A stretch of 64,000 nucleotides of DNA, taken from NCBI RefSeq assembly GCF_000720455.1, contig NZ_JOAK01000014.1, positions 62,001 through 126,000 on the forward strand, given 5' to 3'. Position 1 is the stretch's first letter; the number at the start of each line of letters is the position of its first letter. The position numbers and the translations under genes were made by a program. Shown in pieces: positions 34,201 to 46,505 of the stretch. The notes under the pieces are model-generated. The model made no database searches, was not told the origin of the DNA, and worked only from the letters and a program-made list of their open reading frames with translations. This stretch comes from Streptomyces virginiae. GTDB taxonomy: Bacteria; Actinomycetota; Actinomycetes; Streptomycetales; Streptomycetaceae.

Positions 34201-34902
34201 GGTACGTACGGGGCGGGCATCCTGCAGCTGATCGACTCCCGCGACTGGCGCACGGACGCCGACCTGGCGGAGGTCTACACGGTGTGGGGCGGCTACGCCT
34301 ACGGCCGCGGCCTCGAAGGACGCCCCGCCCGGGACGAGATGGAGACGGCCTACAAGCGGATCACGGTCGCGGCGAAGAACACCGACACGCGCGAGCACGA
34401 CATCGCGGACTCGGACGACTACTTCCAGTACCACGGCGGCATGGTGGCCACGGTCCGCGCGCTGCGCGGCACGGCCCCGGAGGCGTACATCGGCGACTCC
34501 ACCCGCCCGGAGACGGTCAAGACCCGCACCCTGGTCGAGGAGACCAGCCGCGTCTTCCGCGCCCGCGTCGTGAACCCGAAGTGGATCGAGGCGATGCGCC
34601 GCCACGGCTACAAGGGCGCCTTCGAGCTGGCGGCCACGGTGGACTACCTCTTCGGCTACGACGCCACGACGGGCGTGGTCGCGGACTGGATGTACGACAA
34701 GCTGACCGAGACGTACGTCCTGGACCCGGTCAACCGCGCCTTCCTGGAGGAGGCCAACCCGTGGGCCCTGCACGGCATCGCGGAACGCCTCCTCGAAGCC
34801 GAGTCGCGCGGCATGTGGGAGAAGCCGGACGCGCAGATCCTCGAAGCGCTGCGCCAGGTGTACCTGGACACCGAGGGCAACCTGGAGGGTGAGGCGGAGT
34901 AG
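31285..34902 (+). CDS. cobN: Cobaltochelatase CobN subunit
   Basis: 1205 residues from the ATG at 31285. The protein is of the CobN/BchH magnesium-chelatase H type: YYRAHQMSGNTGFVHTLCEA in the N-terminal third, AYPTKHSRIGNAVGLDTPAS, HLGKHGNLEWLPGKN and YKRITVAAKNTDTREHDIA, ending with LEEANPWALHGIAERLLEA. It is the large catalytic subunit that inserts cobalt into hydrogenobyrinate a,c-diamide in the aerobic pathway, together with CobS/CobT-like or ChlI/D-like ATPases encoded elsewhere. It is under the cobalamin riboswitch and followed by a strong terminator. Confidence 0.97.
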   Translation: MILLLSTSDTDLLSARAANTADAPVPYRFANPSRLPLDDLPGLLDGADLVVVRLLGGLRAWQDGLDLLLAPGQTRPVVVLTGEQAPDAQLMEASTVPIGIAAEAHAYLAHGGPANLGQLARFLSDTVLLTGHGFEPPAAAPTWGPLERTAQRTDGPEVAVLYYRAHQMSGNTGFVHTLCEAIEAHGARPVPLYVSSLRSPEPGLVEALGSADAVVTTVLAAGGTKPATASAGGDDESWDAGALAALGVPILQALCLTGSRAAWEENDEGLSPLDAATQVAVPEFDGRLITVPFSFKEFDEDGLPAYVADPERAARVAGIAVRHARLRHIERRDKKIALVLSAYPTKHSRIGNAVGLDTPASAVELLRTLIAEGYDFGPVPEIPGLVSGDGDELIRALIEAGGHDQDWLTEEQLARNPVRIPAADYRRWFAELPAELRESVEEHWGEAPGNMFVDRSANPEGDIVLAALRRGNLLILIQPPRGFGENPIAIYHDPDLPPSHHYLAAYRWIQARAEDGGFGADAMIHLGKHGNLEWLPGKNAGLSAACAPDAALGDLPLVYPFLVNDPGEGTQAKRRVHATLVDHLVPPMARAESYGDIARLEQHLDEYAQISAMDPAKLPAIRAQIWTLIQAAKLDHDLGLQERPDDDGFDDFLLHVDGWLCEVKDAQIRDGLHVLGGAPTGEARVNLVLAILRARQIWGGTAALPGLREALGLDESAATRTSADAVEETARALVQAMEDAHWDPAAVSAVAADHSAEVAAVLTFAANEVVPRLAGTTDEIAHVVAALDGRFVPAGPSGSPLRGLVNVLPTGRNFYSVDPKAVPSRLAWETGQALADSLLTRYRTDNGEWPASVGLSLWGTSAMRTAGDDVAEALALLGVRPVWDEASRRVTGLEPIPLVELGRPRIDVTLRISGFFRDAFPHVIGLLDDAVRLAASLDEPESENYVRAHAQADLALHGDERRATTRIFGSRPGTYGAGILQLIDSRDWRTDADLAEVYTVWGGYAYGRGLEGRPARDEMETAYKRITVAAKNTDTREHDIADSDDYFQYHGGMVATVRALRGTAPEAYIGDSTRPETVKTRTLVEETSRVFRARVVNPKWIEAMRRHGYKGAFELAATVDYLFGYDATTGVVADWMYDKLTETYVLDPVNRAFLEEANPWALHGIAERLLEAESRGMWEKPDAQILEALRQVYLDTEGNLEGEAE

Positions 34903-34928
34903 GTCCGCCGCTCGCCGGCCGCACGACG

Positions 34929-34972
34929 AAGGCCGTCCTCCTCACCCGTCAGCGGGTGGGGAGGACGGCCTT
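34929..34972. terminator. Terminator after cobN
   Basis: A long inverted repeat: AAGGCCGTCCTCCTCACCC (34929-34947) pairs with GGGTGGGGAGGACGGCCTT (34954-34972), with one mismatch and a 6-nt loop. It lies between the convergent cobN and the small gene at 35019. Confidence 0.88.
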
Positions 34973-35018
34973 CTCGCCGTCGGACCCGCGTACCCCGAGT
35001 ACGCGCACCGCCGGCCGG

Positions 35019-35240
35019 CTACACCCTGACGGTCTGGTTCAGCGCGACGAGGGCCTGCGCCCAGCGCACGTACTTCAGCTGCCCGAAATCGGCGACGGTC
35101 TTGACGCCGAACGCCTCGTGGAGCAGTTCGCCGTCCTTCTCGCTGACGCCCTTGAGCGCGGCCACGGGCGCTGCCAGCACATCGGCCAGCGGCTTGTCGG
35201 CCCACGCCTTGTCGAGCACCTTGTCCAGATCGATCGCCAT
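35019..35240 (-). CDS. Small conserved-looking protein, helix-hairpin-helix-like
   Basis: 73 residues from the ATG at 35240, with GGAGGGACTTTC upstream (GGAGGG about 7 bp before the start). Function not known. The sequence MAIDLDKVLDKAWADKPLA, then VAALKGVSEKDGELL and FGVKTVADFG, suggests a small helical protein with a helix-hairpin-helix-like GVSEKDGELLHEAFGVKTV stretch of the type seen in DNA-binding or protein-protein contact domains. It has a good ribosome-binding site, normal codon bias, and its own flanking terminator (shared with cobN), so it is very likely expressed. Confidence 0.7.
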   Translation of the reverse strand: MAIDLDKVLDKAWADKPLADVLAAPVAALKGVSEKDGELLHEAFGVKTVADFGQLKYVRWAQALVALNQTVRV

Positions 35241-35339
35241 GAAAGTCCCTCCGGGAACATCGGCACATCGGCACCTCGTACGCGGGCAAACCTAACTCAA
35301 TCGGACAATCACCCCGCGCTGCGGCACGCCGCCGGTGTG

Positions 35340-36854
35340 TCAGGAGATGTGCTCGACCCGCTTGCCGTCGACGAGGTACCGGGGCAGGTAGGGCAGCTCG
35401 GGGTCGAGGGGGAAGCCGAGGTCGTGGGCGAGGCAGGCCATGGCGAGCACGCCGAGCGCCACCCGGGCGCGGGGCGCCCCGGACTCCCCCCAGTAGCCGC
35501 CGTGTTCCGCGAGGGCCTCGGTGAGCGCCGCGCCGAAGGCCTCGTGGTCCCGGGTGAAGAGGCGGTGGAAGAGCGCGACCGGCTGGTAGTCGACGCGGTT
35601 CACGAACCCGTCCGGGGAGTGGGTGAGCGTCTCGGGGAGGGACGCCTGCATGGTGGCGAGCAGCTTCTCCACGACCGCGTCGCCGGCGCCGCCGGAGAGG
35701 TAGGTCCGCAGGGTGTCGACCCAGTGCAGGACGTAGGCGTCGACGGTGTCGTCCTGCCGCAGCGTCTCCAGCGGGACCTGGCACAGCCGGGCCACCCGGT
35801 CGTGCGCGCGGCAGGCGAGCGCGAGGTAGACGGCGTCGAGCCAGGCACGGGCATCGGCGGGCGGGGCGGCGGGCGCGGCGGGCAACCGGAGGGTGTTCTC
35901 CTCGCCCAGGTACCACTGCTCCGACTCGGATCCGGTGAACAGCGCGGAGCCGAGCCGCACGGCCGTCTCCCAGGCGTCCCACGTGACGAGCTCGGACACG
36001 TGCGGATCGGCGATGCAGCGCACATGGGCGAGCGCAAGGGCAGAGGCGAAGGCGTCCCCCAGCCCCGACGGATCCTGCGCGACCCGCGCCACCGACTCGA
36101 CGGTCGCGCCGGTCAGTGCGACCGGATCCGGGGCGGCTCGCTCCCCGGCGGGGGTGGCGATCCGGCCGGCACGGTCGAGGCGGACCAGGCCCTTCATCAG
36201 GGCGAGCAGCTCCTGCGGCGGCTGCAGCGACAGCGTGCGCGTATCCTCGTCGACGACCGTGAGGGAGGTCAGGCCGCCCCGGTGCCACCAGTACACCCGC
36301 GGCGACAGGCTTCCGGGCCCGTCCTCGTAGGCGCCCAGGGCGTACATGGCCAGGTCGTTGAGGGCGTCCACCACCGAGCCGTCGGCTATCGGGTGGAAGG
36401 CCAGCAGGTGCCGGGTGGGGAGGACGACGAGGGCGCCGGCGGACGGCAGCGACGCACCGGTGACCTGCCGCGCCAGCTCCCCGAGGTACAGCGCCTTGGA
36501 GGCCACGAAGTGCGAGTCGCCGAAGACGGACTGCAGCGTGGCATGCCCCTCCAGGGAGATCTCCTCGTGCGTGACGGGTACCCGCATCAGGTTGGAGTAC
36601 GCCGCCTGCCCCAACTCCTCGATCCCGACGCGCTCCACGTCCTTGTCGGTGAGGGAGCGCACGCTGGTGGGCCCGTCGTAGGCGTAGGCGAAGACCAGCT
36701 CGTCGGCCACGACCCGGGCGTACCGCATGCCACCGGCGACCTCGGGCGTGATCAACCCGACGGGCAGCAGCCGCGCGTGCACCCCACGCAGCAACTCCTC
36801 GACGCTCTCGCCGCCGTGCCCGGCGCTGGATTCAGATGAGTTGTCTCGATTCAC
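35340..36854 (-). CDS. DUF1444-like / immunity protein 49 (Imm49) fusion
   Basis: 504 residues from the GTG at 36854. The N-terminal ~220 residues (LLPVGLITPEVA, FGDSHFVASKALYLGELA, GALVVLPTRHLLAFHPI, SPRVYWWHRGG) resemble DUF1444-type proteins. The C-terminal half (about 230-504) resembles Imm49 immunity proteins: DAVYLALACRAHDRVARL, VDAYVLHWVDTLRTYL, PVALFHRLFTRDHEAFG and VLAMACLAHDLGFPL, ending with YLPRYLVDG. Imm49 proteins protect against polymorphic toxins. Debris of an RHS-repeat protein, a common toxin carrier, lies just upstream on the same strand. This looks like an orphan immunity gene left after toxin decay. No intact toxin gene is seen. Confidence 0.75.
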   Translation of the reverse strand: MNRDNSSESSAGHGGESVEELLRGVHARLLPVGLITPEVAGGMRYARVVADELVFAYAYDGPTSVRSLTDKDVERVGIEELGQAAYSNLMRVPVTHEEISLEGHATLQSVFGDSHFVASKALYLGELARQVTGASLPSAGALVVLPTRHLLAFHPIADGSVVDALNDLAMYALGAYEDGPGSLSPRVYWWHRGGLTSLTVVDEDTRTLSLQPPQELLALMKGLVRLDRAGRIATPAGERAAPDPVALTGATVESVARVAQDPSGLGDAFASALALAHVRCIADPHVSELVTWDAWETAVRLGSALFTGSESEQWYLGEENTLRLPAAPAAPPADARAWLDAVYLALACRAHDRVARLCQVPLETLRQDDTVDAYVLHWVDTLRTYLSGGAGDAVVEKLLATMQASLPETLTHSPDGFVNRVDYQPVALFHRLFTRDHEAFGAALTEALAEHGGYWGESGAPRARVALGVLAMACLAHDLGFPLDPELPYLPRYLVDGKRVEHIS

Positions 36855-37193
36855 CCCCGAACCCTACGAGACACCGCCGACATCACGGCGCCCAGGCCTC
36901 GGGAGGTCCCGTTCCCGTTCCGGATCCTCCGTCAGGCTCCGAGCGGTACAGGCTGACGGACAGACAACGCACGAAGCCGCGCGGCCCCTTGCCGACCGAC
37001 GGGACGAACAGGCGGCTCGGCCCACATCGGCGCCGGAATCCGGGTCGGCGTCCGGTTCCTCGTTGAGGGACAGTTCGCCTCCACTCCACACCGGGGGCAA
37101 CCTCATCTCCAGAACACCGCGGAACTCGACGTCCAATGCACCGAGTCCAGGCAGACCGCCCCAGCTGCGCAGCACCAGTTGCGGCCTGCCGGC
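36855..37193. other. Gene-free stretch between the Imm49 fusion and the RHS debris
   Basis: No convincing complete gene. On the minus strand a short coding-like stretch (frame reading GALDVEFRGVLEMRLPPVW, then, after a frame change near 37020, FVPSVGKGPRGFVRCLSVSL) may be the C-terminal remnant of the same decayed protein as the RHS fragment. Promoter signals for the Imm49 gene should lie here but none is obvious. Confidence 0.4.
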
Positions 37194-37382
37194 CACCAGC
37201 TTGGTGCGGTTGCCGATCTGGTCGTACTCGTACTGCTGCCAGTACGGGGCCGGCCCGCCCACGCTCGGCTTGCCGCTGCCGTCGACCGCGGGCGCCGCGC
37301 TGTTGGTGCAGCCGCCGATGCCGCGGACGCTGGGCTGCGGCGCGGTCGTGGTGGTACCGGTGTCGGTCCACGCCTGGGTCAG
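37194..37382 (-). pseudogene. RHS/YD-repeat protein fragment
   Basis: About 63 codons reading LTQAWTDTGTTTTAPQP, then GIGGCTNSAAPAVDG and GGPAPYWQQYEYDQIGNRT. This is a recognisable RHS repeat with its YD (YxYDxxGNRT) motif, as in Streptomyces RHS-repeat proteins. It has no start, no further repeats on either side and no toxin domain. It points toward the Imm49 fusion gene, consistent with a former toxin-immunity pair. Confidence 0.72.
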
Positions 37383-37398
37383 GCGGCCCGGACTCCGC

Positions 37399-37608
37399 GC
37401 CTGTGACGGCAGCGCGCCGAGCCAGAAGTTCCTCCCGCGCGCGGACGGGACCATTTACAACCCCGTCTCGGGCCGCTGCCTCGACCTCGGCAACGCCGAC
37501 ACCACGCCGGGCAGGCAGCTCTGGCTCTGGGACTGCAGCGGTTCCGACGCGCAGCGCTGGAGCGTTCCCGTCCTCGGCACGGCGCCGCTGCCCGTACCCG
37601 CCGCGTAG
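37399..37608 (+). pseudogene. Ricin-B-type lectin domain fragment
   Basis: About 69 codons ending at a TAG (37606-37608): ACDGSAPSQKFLPRADGTI, then YNPVSGRCLDLGN and QLWLWDCSGSDAQRWSVP. This is the last repeat of a beta-trefoil (QxW) carbohydrate-binding domain with a natural C-terminus. The upstream part of the gene is missing: at about 37390 the sequence switches to RHS-like coding on the other strand. Probably a rearrangement scar. A hairpin at 37626, perhaps its old terminator, follows. Confidence 0.72.
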
Positions 37609-37930
37609 CTCCCTCGGCGCACAACGGAGGCCGTCTCCCCGCCTCGGGGGGCGGCCTCCCGGCATCCGGGCGGCGGGGCGGGCGCAATCCCTCGAAGGGG
37701 GGGCATCGACACCTCCGGGTGGTTCGAACGCCCGGTGACCGCGCGGCCCTTGGGGTCCGGGCGGGCGTCGCAACTGTGTGCGGACGTTCGTTCCCCGCGG
37801 GCCGTGACGCCGCTCTGAGCAGCCACGTTCTTCCGGCGTCAGTTCGCAGCCGCAGCGCCTCGGGAGGAATCTTGCGATCCGTGCACGTTCATGTGGTGTT
37901 CGACCCGGCACCGGGCGGAGGTGACCTCGC
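37609..37930. other. Intergenic region before the ABC exporter gene
   Basis: No gene seen. It contains a hairpin at 37626-37659 (GGAGGCCG pairing with CGGCCTCC) that may terminate the former lectin gene, and the ribosome-binding site GGAGGTGA (37916-37923) for the ABC gene. A promoter must lie here but no clear -10/-35 pair was identified. Confidence 0.55.
37626..37659. terminator. Hairpin after the lectin fragment
   Basis: GGAGGCCG (37626-37633) pairs with CGGCCTCC (37652-37659); the interior (TCTCCCC with GGGGGG) can pair further. Just after the TAG of the lectin remnant. Confidence 0.65.
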
Positions 37931-40045
<2,115 letters not shown>

Positions 40046-40102
40046 TGCGGTGAACTCCCCCTTATCCCGCTGACACCGCGGGTAGCGCACTGCTGATCTC
40101 TT

Positions 40103-40128
40103 GCGGGGGCCGGGTCACCGGCCCCCGC
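40103..40128. terminator. Strong hairpin between the ABC gene and geoA, in the geoA leader
   Basis: GCGGGGGCCGG (40103-40113) pairs perfectly with CCGGCCCCCGC (40118-40128) around GTCA. It is 58 bp after the ABC gene stop and only 26 bp before the geoA GTG. It is either the terminator of the ABC gene, with the geoA promoter inside or overlapping it, or a leader attenuator of geoA. Confidence 0.8.
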
Positions 40129-40136
40129 ACCTTTGA

Positions 40137-42463
<2,327 letters not shown>

Positions 42464-42465
<2 letters not shown>

Positions 42466-43708
42466 AGAACTCGTCACCGGTGTGCGGCAGTACGGGCGTG
42501 CGCAGGGCGTCGTCCAGGGCCGCCGCCGCCCCGGGGGTGTGCTCCTGCACCAGCCCGGCGGCGACGAGGTCGGTGACCCTGGTCCCGCCCAGGTAGCAGG
42601 CGGCCAGTTCGCGCACGTCGAGGGCCAGGTCGGCGGCGCCGTCCGCGTGAGCGTACGTCGCCCCGTCCGGCCCGGCCTTGAGCCGGAAGCGCCCGGCGTT
42701 GTCGGACAGCCGTGCGTCGTGCACCTCCAGCACCAGTTCCACCGGCGCGGCCCAGGACCGCGCGGTCAGCGCCGCGCCCACGTCGACCAGGCGCAGCCAG
42801 AGCGCCGGGAACTGGGCGGTGACCCGCACCTGGTCCCGGTCGGCGGCGAAGTGCAGCAGCGGGTCGTCGGCCGGGCGGCCCCACGCGGAGACCTTGCCGG
42901 TGAGGTCGACGGCGGCCACGCACTCCCACAGGGCGGCGGCGACCGCCGGGGTGTCCGCTTCCAGCTCGTCGACCCGTACCAGGCCGGTGGTGCGGGCGGC
43001 GGCGCCCGTGGTGTCTCCGGCGGACTCGGGCTTGGTGCGGTAGAGGACGTATCCGGCGACGGGTTCGCCCGGTTCCCCCAGGACGATGATCCGGGGCGGG
43101 CTCAACTCCTCGTCCTCCTCGTCCTGTTCGGCCAGCCACTCCTCGCGCCAGCGCTCCGGGCTGCGGCTGGGCCGGCCGGCCCGTCCGGCGCGGGCCGCCT
43201 CGTGGTGGGGGCCGATCACGTCGACGGCCTCGTCCGGGTCGACGAGCCGCAGCGGGCGGGGGTCCGGGTCGATGCGCAGGGCCAGCGGCCGGGTCGAGTC
43301 GATCTCGATGGTGGCGCCGGTGGTGGCGCCGCCGTAGCCGAAGCGGCCGTAGATGGCGGCCTCGGAGGCCCACAGGGCGGCGATGGGGCGGCCGGTGTCG
43401 GTGGCGCGCCGCATCATCTGCGTCATCAGCCCGGTGAGCACGCCGCGGCGCCGGTGGGTGGGCGCGACGCAGACGAAGGTGAGCCCGGGGCAGGGCAGGT
43501 CCGCCCCGGGCACCGAGAGCCGGAAGTCGTGCGCGGCCATGAAGCCGACCAGGGCGTCCCCGTCGTAGGCGCCGATCCGGTCGCAGCGCGTGAGCAGCGC
43601 GTGGTGCCGCTCGCGGGCCTCCTTCTCGGGCCGGTCGTGGAAGACCAGGTAGGCGAGCTCCAGGGCGCGGTCGATGTCGGCCTCGGGTACCTCACGGATG
43701 TCCACCAT
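42464..43708 (-). CDS. Eis-like GNAT N-acetyltransferase
   Basis: 414 residues from the ATG at 43708. The N-terminal GNAT domain has the acetyl-CoA site VCVAPTHRRRGVLTGLM. A second GNAT-like domain (about 160-290) and a C-terminal SCP2-like domain (about 295-414) follow, the three-part layout of the Eis family. Eis enzymes acetylate amines, including aminoglycosides and lysines. The usual C-terminal aromatic-Phe carboxylate is here PHTGDEF, retaining the terminal Phe. Regulation is unknown. It is convergent with geoA. Confidence 0.9.
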
Positions 43709-43853
43709 GATCGGGAGACTAATCGGTCATCGAGGACCAGTCATCCCATATTGGCTTGATCTGCAGCTTCGGCCGGTTTCCGTACCTTCGTCCGGGGAAC
43801 GACGGCCGGCCCGACTCCGGCCTGATCGGCGAGACACCCCCTACGGACACGCC

Positions 43854-45116
43854 CTAGCGGCCGGCCGGACCGGTCCAGGAGGCCGGGACGTGGCCGAGCC
43901 GGACGCGCTGGGGGTGGTCCCCGACGGGTACGGACACCCGCTTGGCGCCGGTGGCGAAGTCGATGGCCGTCACCTGGTCGGTGCCGCTCTCGGAGATCAC
44001 GCAGGCGGTCCCGTCACCGCTGACGGTGGCCCAGTAGGGCTTGGAAGCGGGAACGAGCGGCCCCTCGGCGAGGGTGGTCCGGTCCACGACCGTCGCGTAG
44101 TCGTCCATGGTGCCCGCGATGCACAGCTTCGCCCCGTCGGGACTCATCGACATGCCGTGGTGCCGGGAGTCGTTGACCCAGGTGGTGCGGTCGGTGCTGG
44201 TGGCCGGGTTGGCGGGGAGGTCCTTGAGGCGGGTGATCCGGTCCGAGGCCACGTCGTACTCCAGGAAGCCGCCGAAGAACGACACCTGGAAGTACAGCTT
44301 CGACTCGTCGGGGCTGAAGGACACGGGGCGAACGGAGTCGGACAGGTCCTTGCGGCCGAAGGCGTCCAGCCGCTCCCGCATGTCGATCACCCGGACCGTG
44401 CGGAAGGTCTGCGCGTCGACCACGGTGATCTTCCGGTCGCCCTTCGTCCAGTCGAGCCAGGGAGCGTCGAGGGCGGTGTTCACCTCGCCGATGGAGCTGT
44501 TCCACAGGTAACGGCCGTCACGGGTGAAGGTGTTCTCGTGCGGCTTGTCGCCGGTACGGAAGGAGCCGGCCTGCCGCCCGGTGGCGATGTCCAGGACGTG
44601 CACGGTGTTGGAGGTGGAGGCCGAGACGGCGATGCGGGTCCCGTCCGGGGAGACCGCCATGTGGTCGGAGCGGAAACCGGAGACCGGGAAGCGCCAGTTG
44701 ATCCGTCCGGAGGCCAGGTCGATGGAGACGACGTCGGCGAAGCTGGGGCGGGAGACGACGACCGCCGAGCCGTCCGGGGTGGTGAACATGTCGTCGACGA
44801 ACTGGTCGTGGCCCTCGCCGGCGCTCTCCCGGATGCCGAGGAAGAAGGCGAGCCTGACCGGGTTGAGGTAGATCTCGTGGAGGCGCTCGCTCTTGTCGGG
44901 GATCACGTTGATGCGGCCGACCTTGGCGAGATCACCGGTGGAGGCGAGGACGTCGGCCGTCCCCTCCCAGTTGTTGCCCACGAAGAGCACCTCGCGCAGG
45001 CCCTGGGCCGCGGCGGGCGGAGCGGACGCGGTGGCCGTAGTGGCCGGGGCGGGCGTGAAGGCGGTCAGGAGGGTGGCCGCCGCCAGCACGCCCAGGGTTC
45101 GCACGGTACGCAACAT
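43854..45116 (-). CDS. Secreted YncE-like beta-propeller protein
   Basis: 420 residues from the ATG at 45116 (CGGAG about 9 bp upstream). A signal peptide is evident (MLRTVRTLGVLAAATLLTAF, cleavage near APATTATASA). The rest shows repeated propeller blades such as DHMAVSPDGTRIAVSASTSN, VRPVSFSPDESKLYFQVS and HGMSMSPDGAKLCIAG, as in YncE/WD40-like surface or periplasmic repeat proteins. A ligand or enzymatic role cannot be assigned. Its own stop is near sequence resembling CGTGTCCGTAG. A hairpin at 45193 precedes it and separates it from xdhC. Confidence 0.85.
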   Translation of the reverse strand: MLRTVRTLGVLAAATLLTAFTPAPATTATASAPPAAAQGLREVLFVGNNWEGTADVLASTGDLAKVGRINVIPDKSERLHEIYLNPVRLAFFLGIRESAGEGHDQFVDDMFTTPDGSAVVVSRPSFADVVSIDLASGRINWRFPVSGFRSDHMAVSPDGTRIAVSASTSNTVHVLDIATGRQAGSFRTGDKPHENTFTRDGRYLWNSSIGEVNTALDAPWLDWTKGDRKITVVDAQTFRTVRVIDMRERLDAFGRKDLSDSVRPVSFSPDESKLYFQVSFFGGFLEYDVASDRITRLKDLPANPATSTDRTTWVNDSRHHGMSMSPDGAKLCIAGTMDDYATVVDRTTLAEGPLVPASKPYWATVSGDGTACVISESGTDQVTAIDFATGAKRVSVPVGDHPQRVRLGHVPASWTGPAGR

Positions 45117-45192
45117 CCGCTCAACTCCGTTGTGAGGAAGGGACGGAGAGGGGACCCTCCGATTACCGGCGGGTAAAATAGGGGGAGCGGCG

Positions 45193-45225
45193 AAAGGGCG
45201 CAACCCCCACGGGGTGCGCCCTTTT
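45193..45225. terminator. Terminator between xdhC and the propeller gene
   Basis: AAAGGGCGCAACCCC (45193-45207) pairs with GGGGTGCGCCCTTT (45211-45224) with one bulged base, followed on the plus strand by T residues. It should end the leftward xdhC transcript. Confidence 0.75.
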
Positions 45226-45247
45226 CTCACCTTCCGCCGTCACTCCT

Positions 45248-46399
45248 TCAAGCGACGGAGCCGATCCTGTCGATCACCGTGTTGGCCACGTCCGGGTGGA
45301 TCGGGATGTGCGCGCCCGTGAGGGCGACGCCACTGCCGCCGCGGCGGTTCGCGACGATCTCGGCGGCGATGGACAGCGCGGTCTCCTCCGGGGAGCGGGC
45401 GCCGAGGTCCAGGCCGATCGGGGAGCGCAGCCGGGCCAGCTCGATCTCGGTGACGCCGACGTCGCGCAGCCGCTTGTTGCGGTCCTCGTGGGTGCGGCGG
45501 GAGCCCATGGCGCCGACGTAGGCGACGGGCAGCCTGAGGGCCAGCTCCAGGAGCGGGACGTCGAACTTGGCGTCGTGGGTGAGCACGCACAGGACGGTCC
45601 GGCCGTCCACCTCGGTGCTCTCCAGGTAGCGGTGCGGCCAGTCCACGACGATCTCGTCCGCCTCGGGGAAACGGTTCTTCGTCGCGAAGACCGGACGCGC
45701 GTCGCAGACGGTCACCCGGTAGCCGAGGAACTTGCCGATCCGCACGAGCGCGGACGCGAAGTCGATGGCGCCGAAGACGATCATCCGCGGCGGCGGGACG
45801 CTGGACTCGACCAGCACCTTGAGCGGCTCTCCGCAGAGCCTGCCGTCGGCGCCGATCTCCAGCACGCCGGTCCGGCCGGCGTCGAGCATGGCGCGGGCCT
45901 CCTCGGCGATGGTGCGGTCCAGCTCCGGGTGTCCGCCGAGGGCGCCCTCGAAGGGGCCCTCCGTACGGACGAGCACGGCGCGACCCATCAGCTCGGCCGG
46001 TCCCTCGGCGATCCGGGCCAGCGCGGCGGCCTCCCCACGGGAGGCGGCGGCCAGCGCGGCCTCGAAGACCGCTCGCGCCGGGGAGCCCACGGGGACCGGG
46101 GTGACGAGGATGTCGATGATCCCGCCGCAGGTCAGACCCACGGCGAAAGCATCGTCGTCGCTGTAGCCGAAGCGCTCGCGGACGGTCTCGCCGTCCTCCA
46201 GCGCCTGCCGGCACAGCTCGTACACCGCACCCTCCACGCATCCGCCGGAGACCGAGCCGATGGCCGTGCCCTCGCTGTCGACGGCGAGAGCGGCCCCGGG
46301 CTGCCGGGGCGCGCTGCCGCCCACCGCCACGACCGTGGCGACGGCGAAGTCACGTCCCTGCTCGACCCACCGGTTCAGCTCTTCGGCGATGTCCAGCAT
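45248..46399 (-). CDS. xdhC: XdhC family molybdoenzyme maturation protein
   Basis: 383 residues from the ATG at 46399. XdhC/CoxF features: VATVVAVGGSAPRQPGAAL and SVSGGCVEGAVYELCRQAL in the N-terminal part, a Rossmann-like C-terminal domain with MIVFGAIDFASAL (usually GAGHxA) and VLTHDAKFDVPLLELAL, then VGAMGSRRTHEDR. XdhC binds molybdenum cofactor and sulfurates and inserts it into xanthine dehydrogenase. This matches the xanthine dehydrogenase operon two genes upstream on the same strand. Confidence 0.93.
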   Translation of the reverse strand: MLDIAEELNRWVEQGRDFAVATVVAVGGSAPRQPGAALAVDSEGTAIGSVSGGCVEGAVYELCRQALEDGETVRERFGYSDDDAFAVGLTCGGIIDILVTPVPVGSPARAVFEAALAAASRGEAAALARIAEGPAELMGRAVLVRTEGPFEGALGGHPELDRTIAEEARAMLDAGRTGVLEIGADGRLCGEPLKVLVESSVPPPRMIVFGAIDFASALVRIGKFLGYRVTVCDARPVFATKNRFPEADEIVVDWPHRYLESTEVDGRTVLCVLTHDAKFDVPLLELALRLPVAYVGAMGSRRTHEDRNKRLRDVGVTEIELARLRSPIGLDLGARSPEETALSIAAEIVANRRGGSGVALTGAHIPIHPDVANTVIDRIGSVA

Positions 46400-46505
46400 G
46401 TACGGCCTCCTCGGAGGATTCGGTTCCAGTATGGGATACGTGGAGGGTGCGGGTGGTGCCGTGTACGGCCGGCGGCGCCGGACCGTACGGGCGGTGCTAC
46501 GGGGG

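Noticed and set aside
31222..34773. 1183-codon minus-strand frame opposite cobN
   Set aside because: cobN is unmistakable, with a riboswitch and terminator; the antisense translation is Val/Arg/Gly/His noise.
37194..37608. A complete gene with an RHS repeat or lectin domain
   Set aside because: The fragments are on opposite strands, each with only one repeat, without starts; they are remnants.
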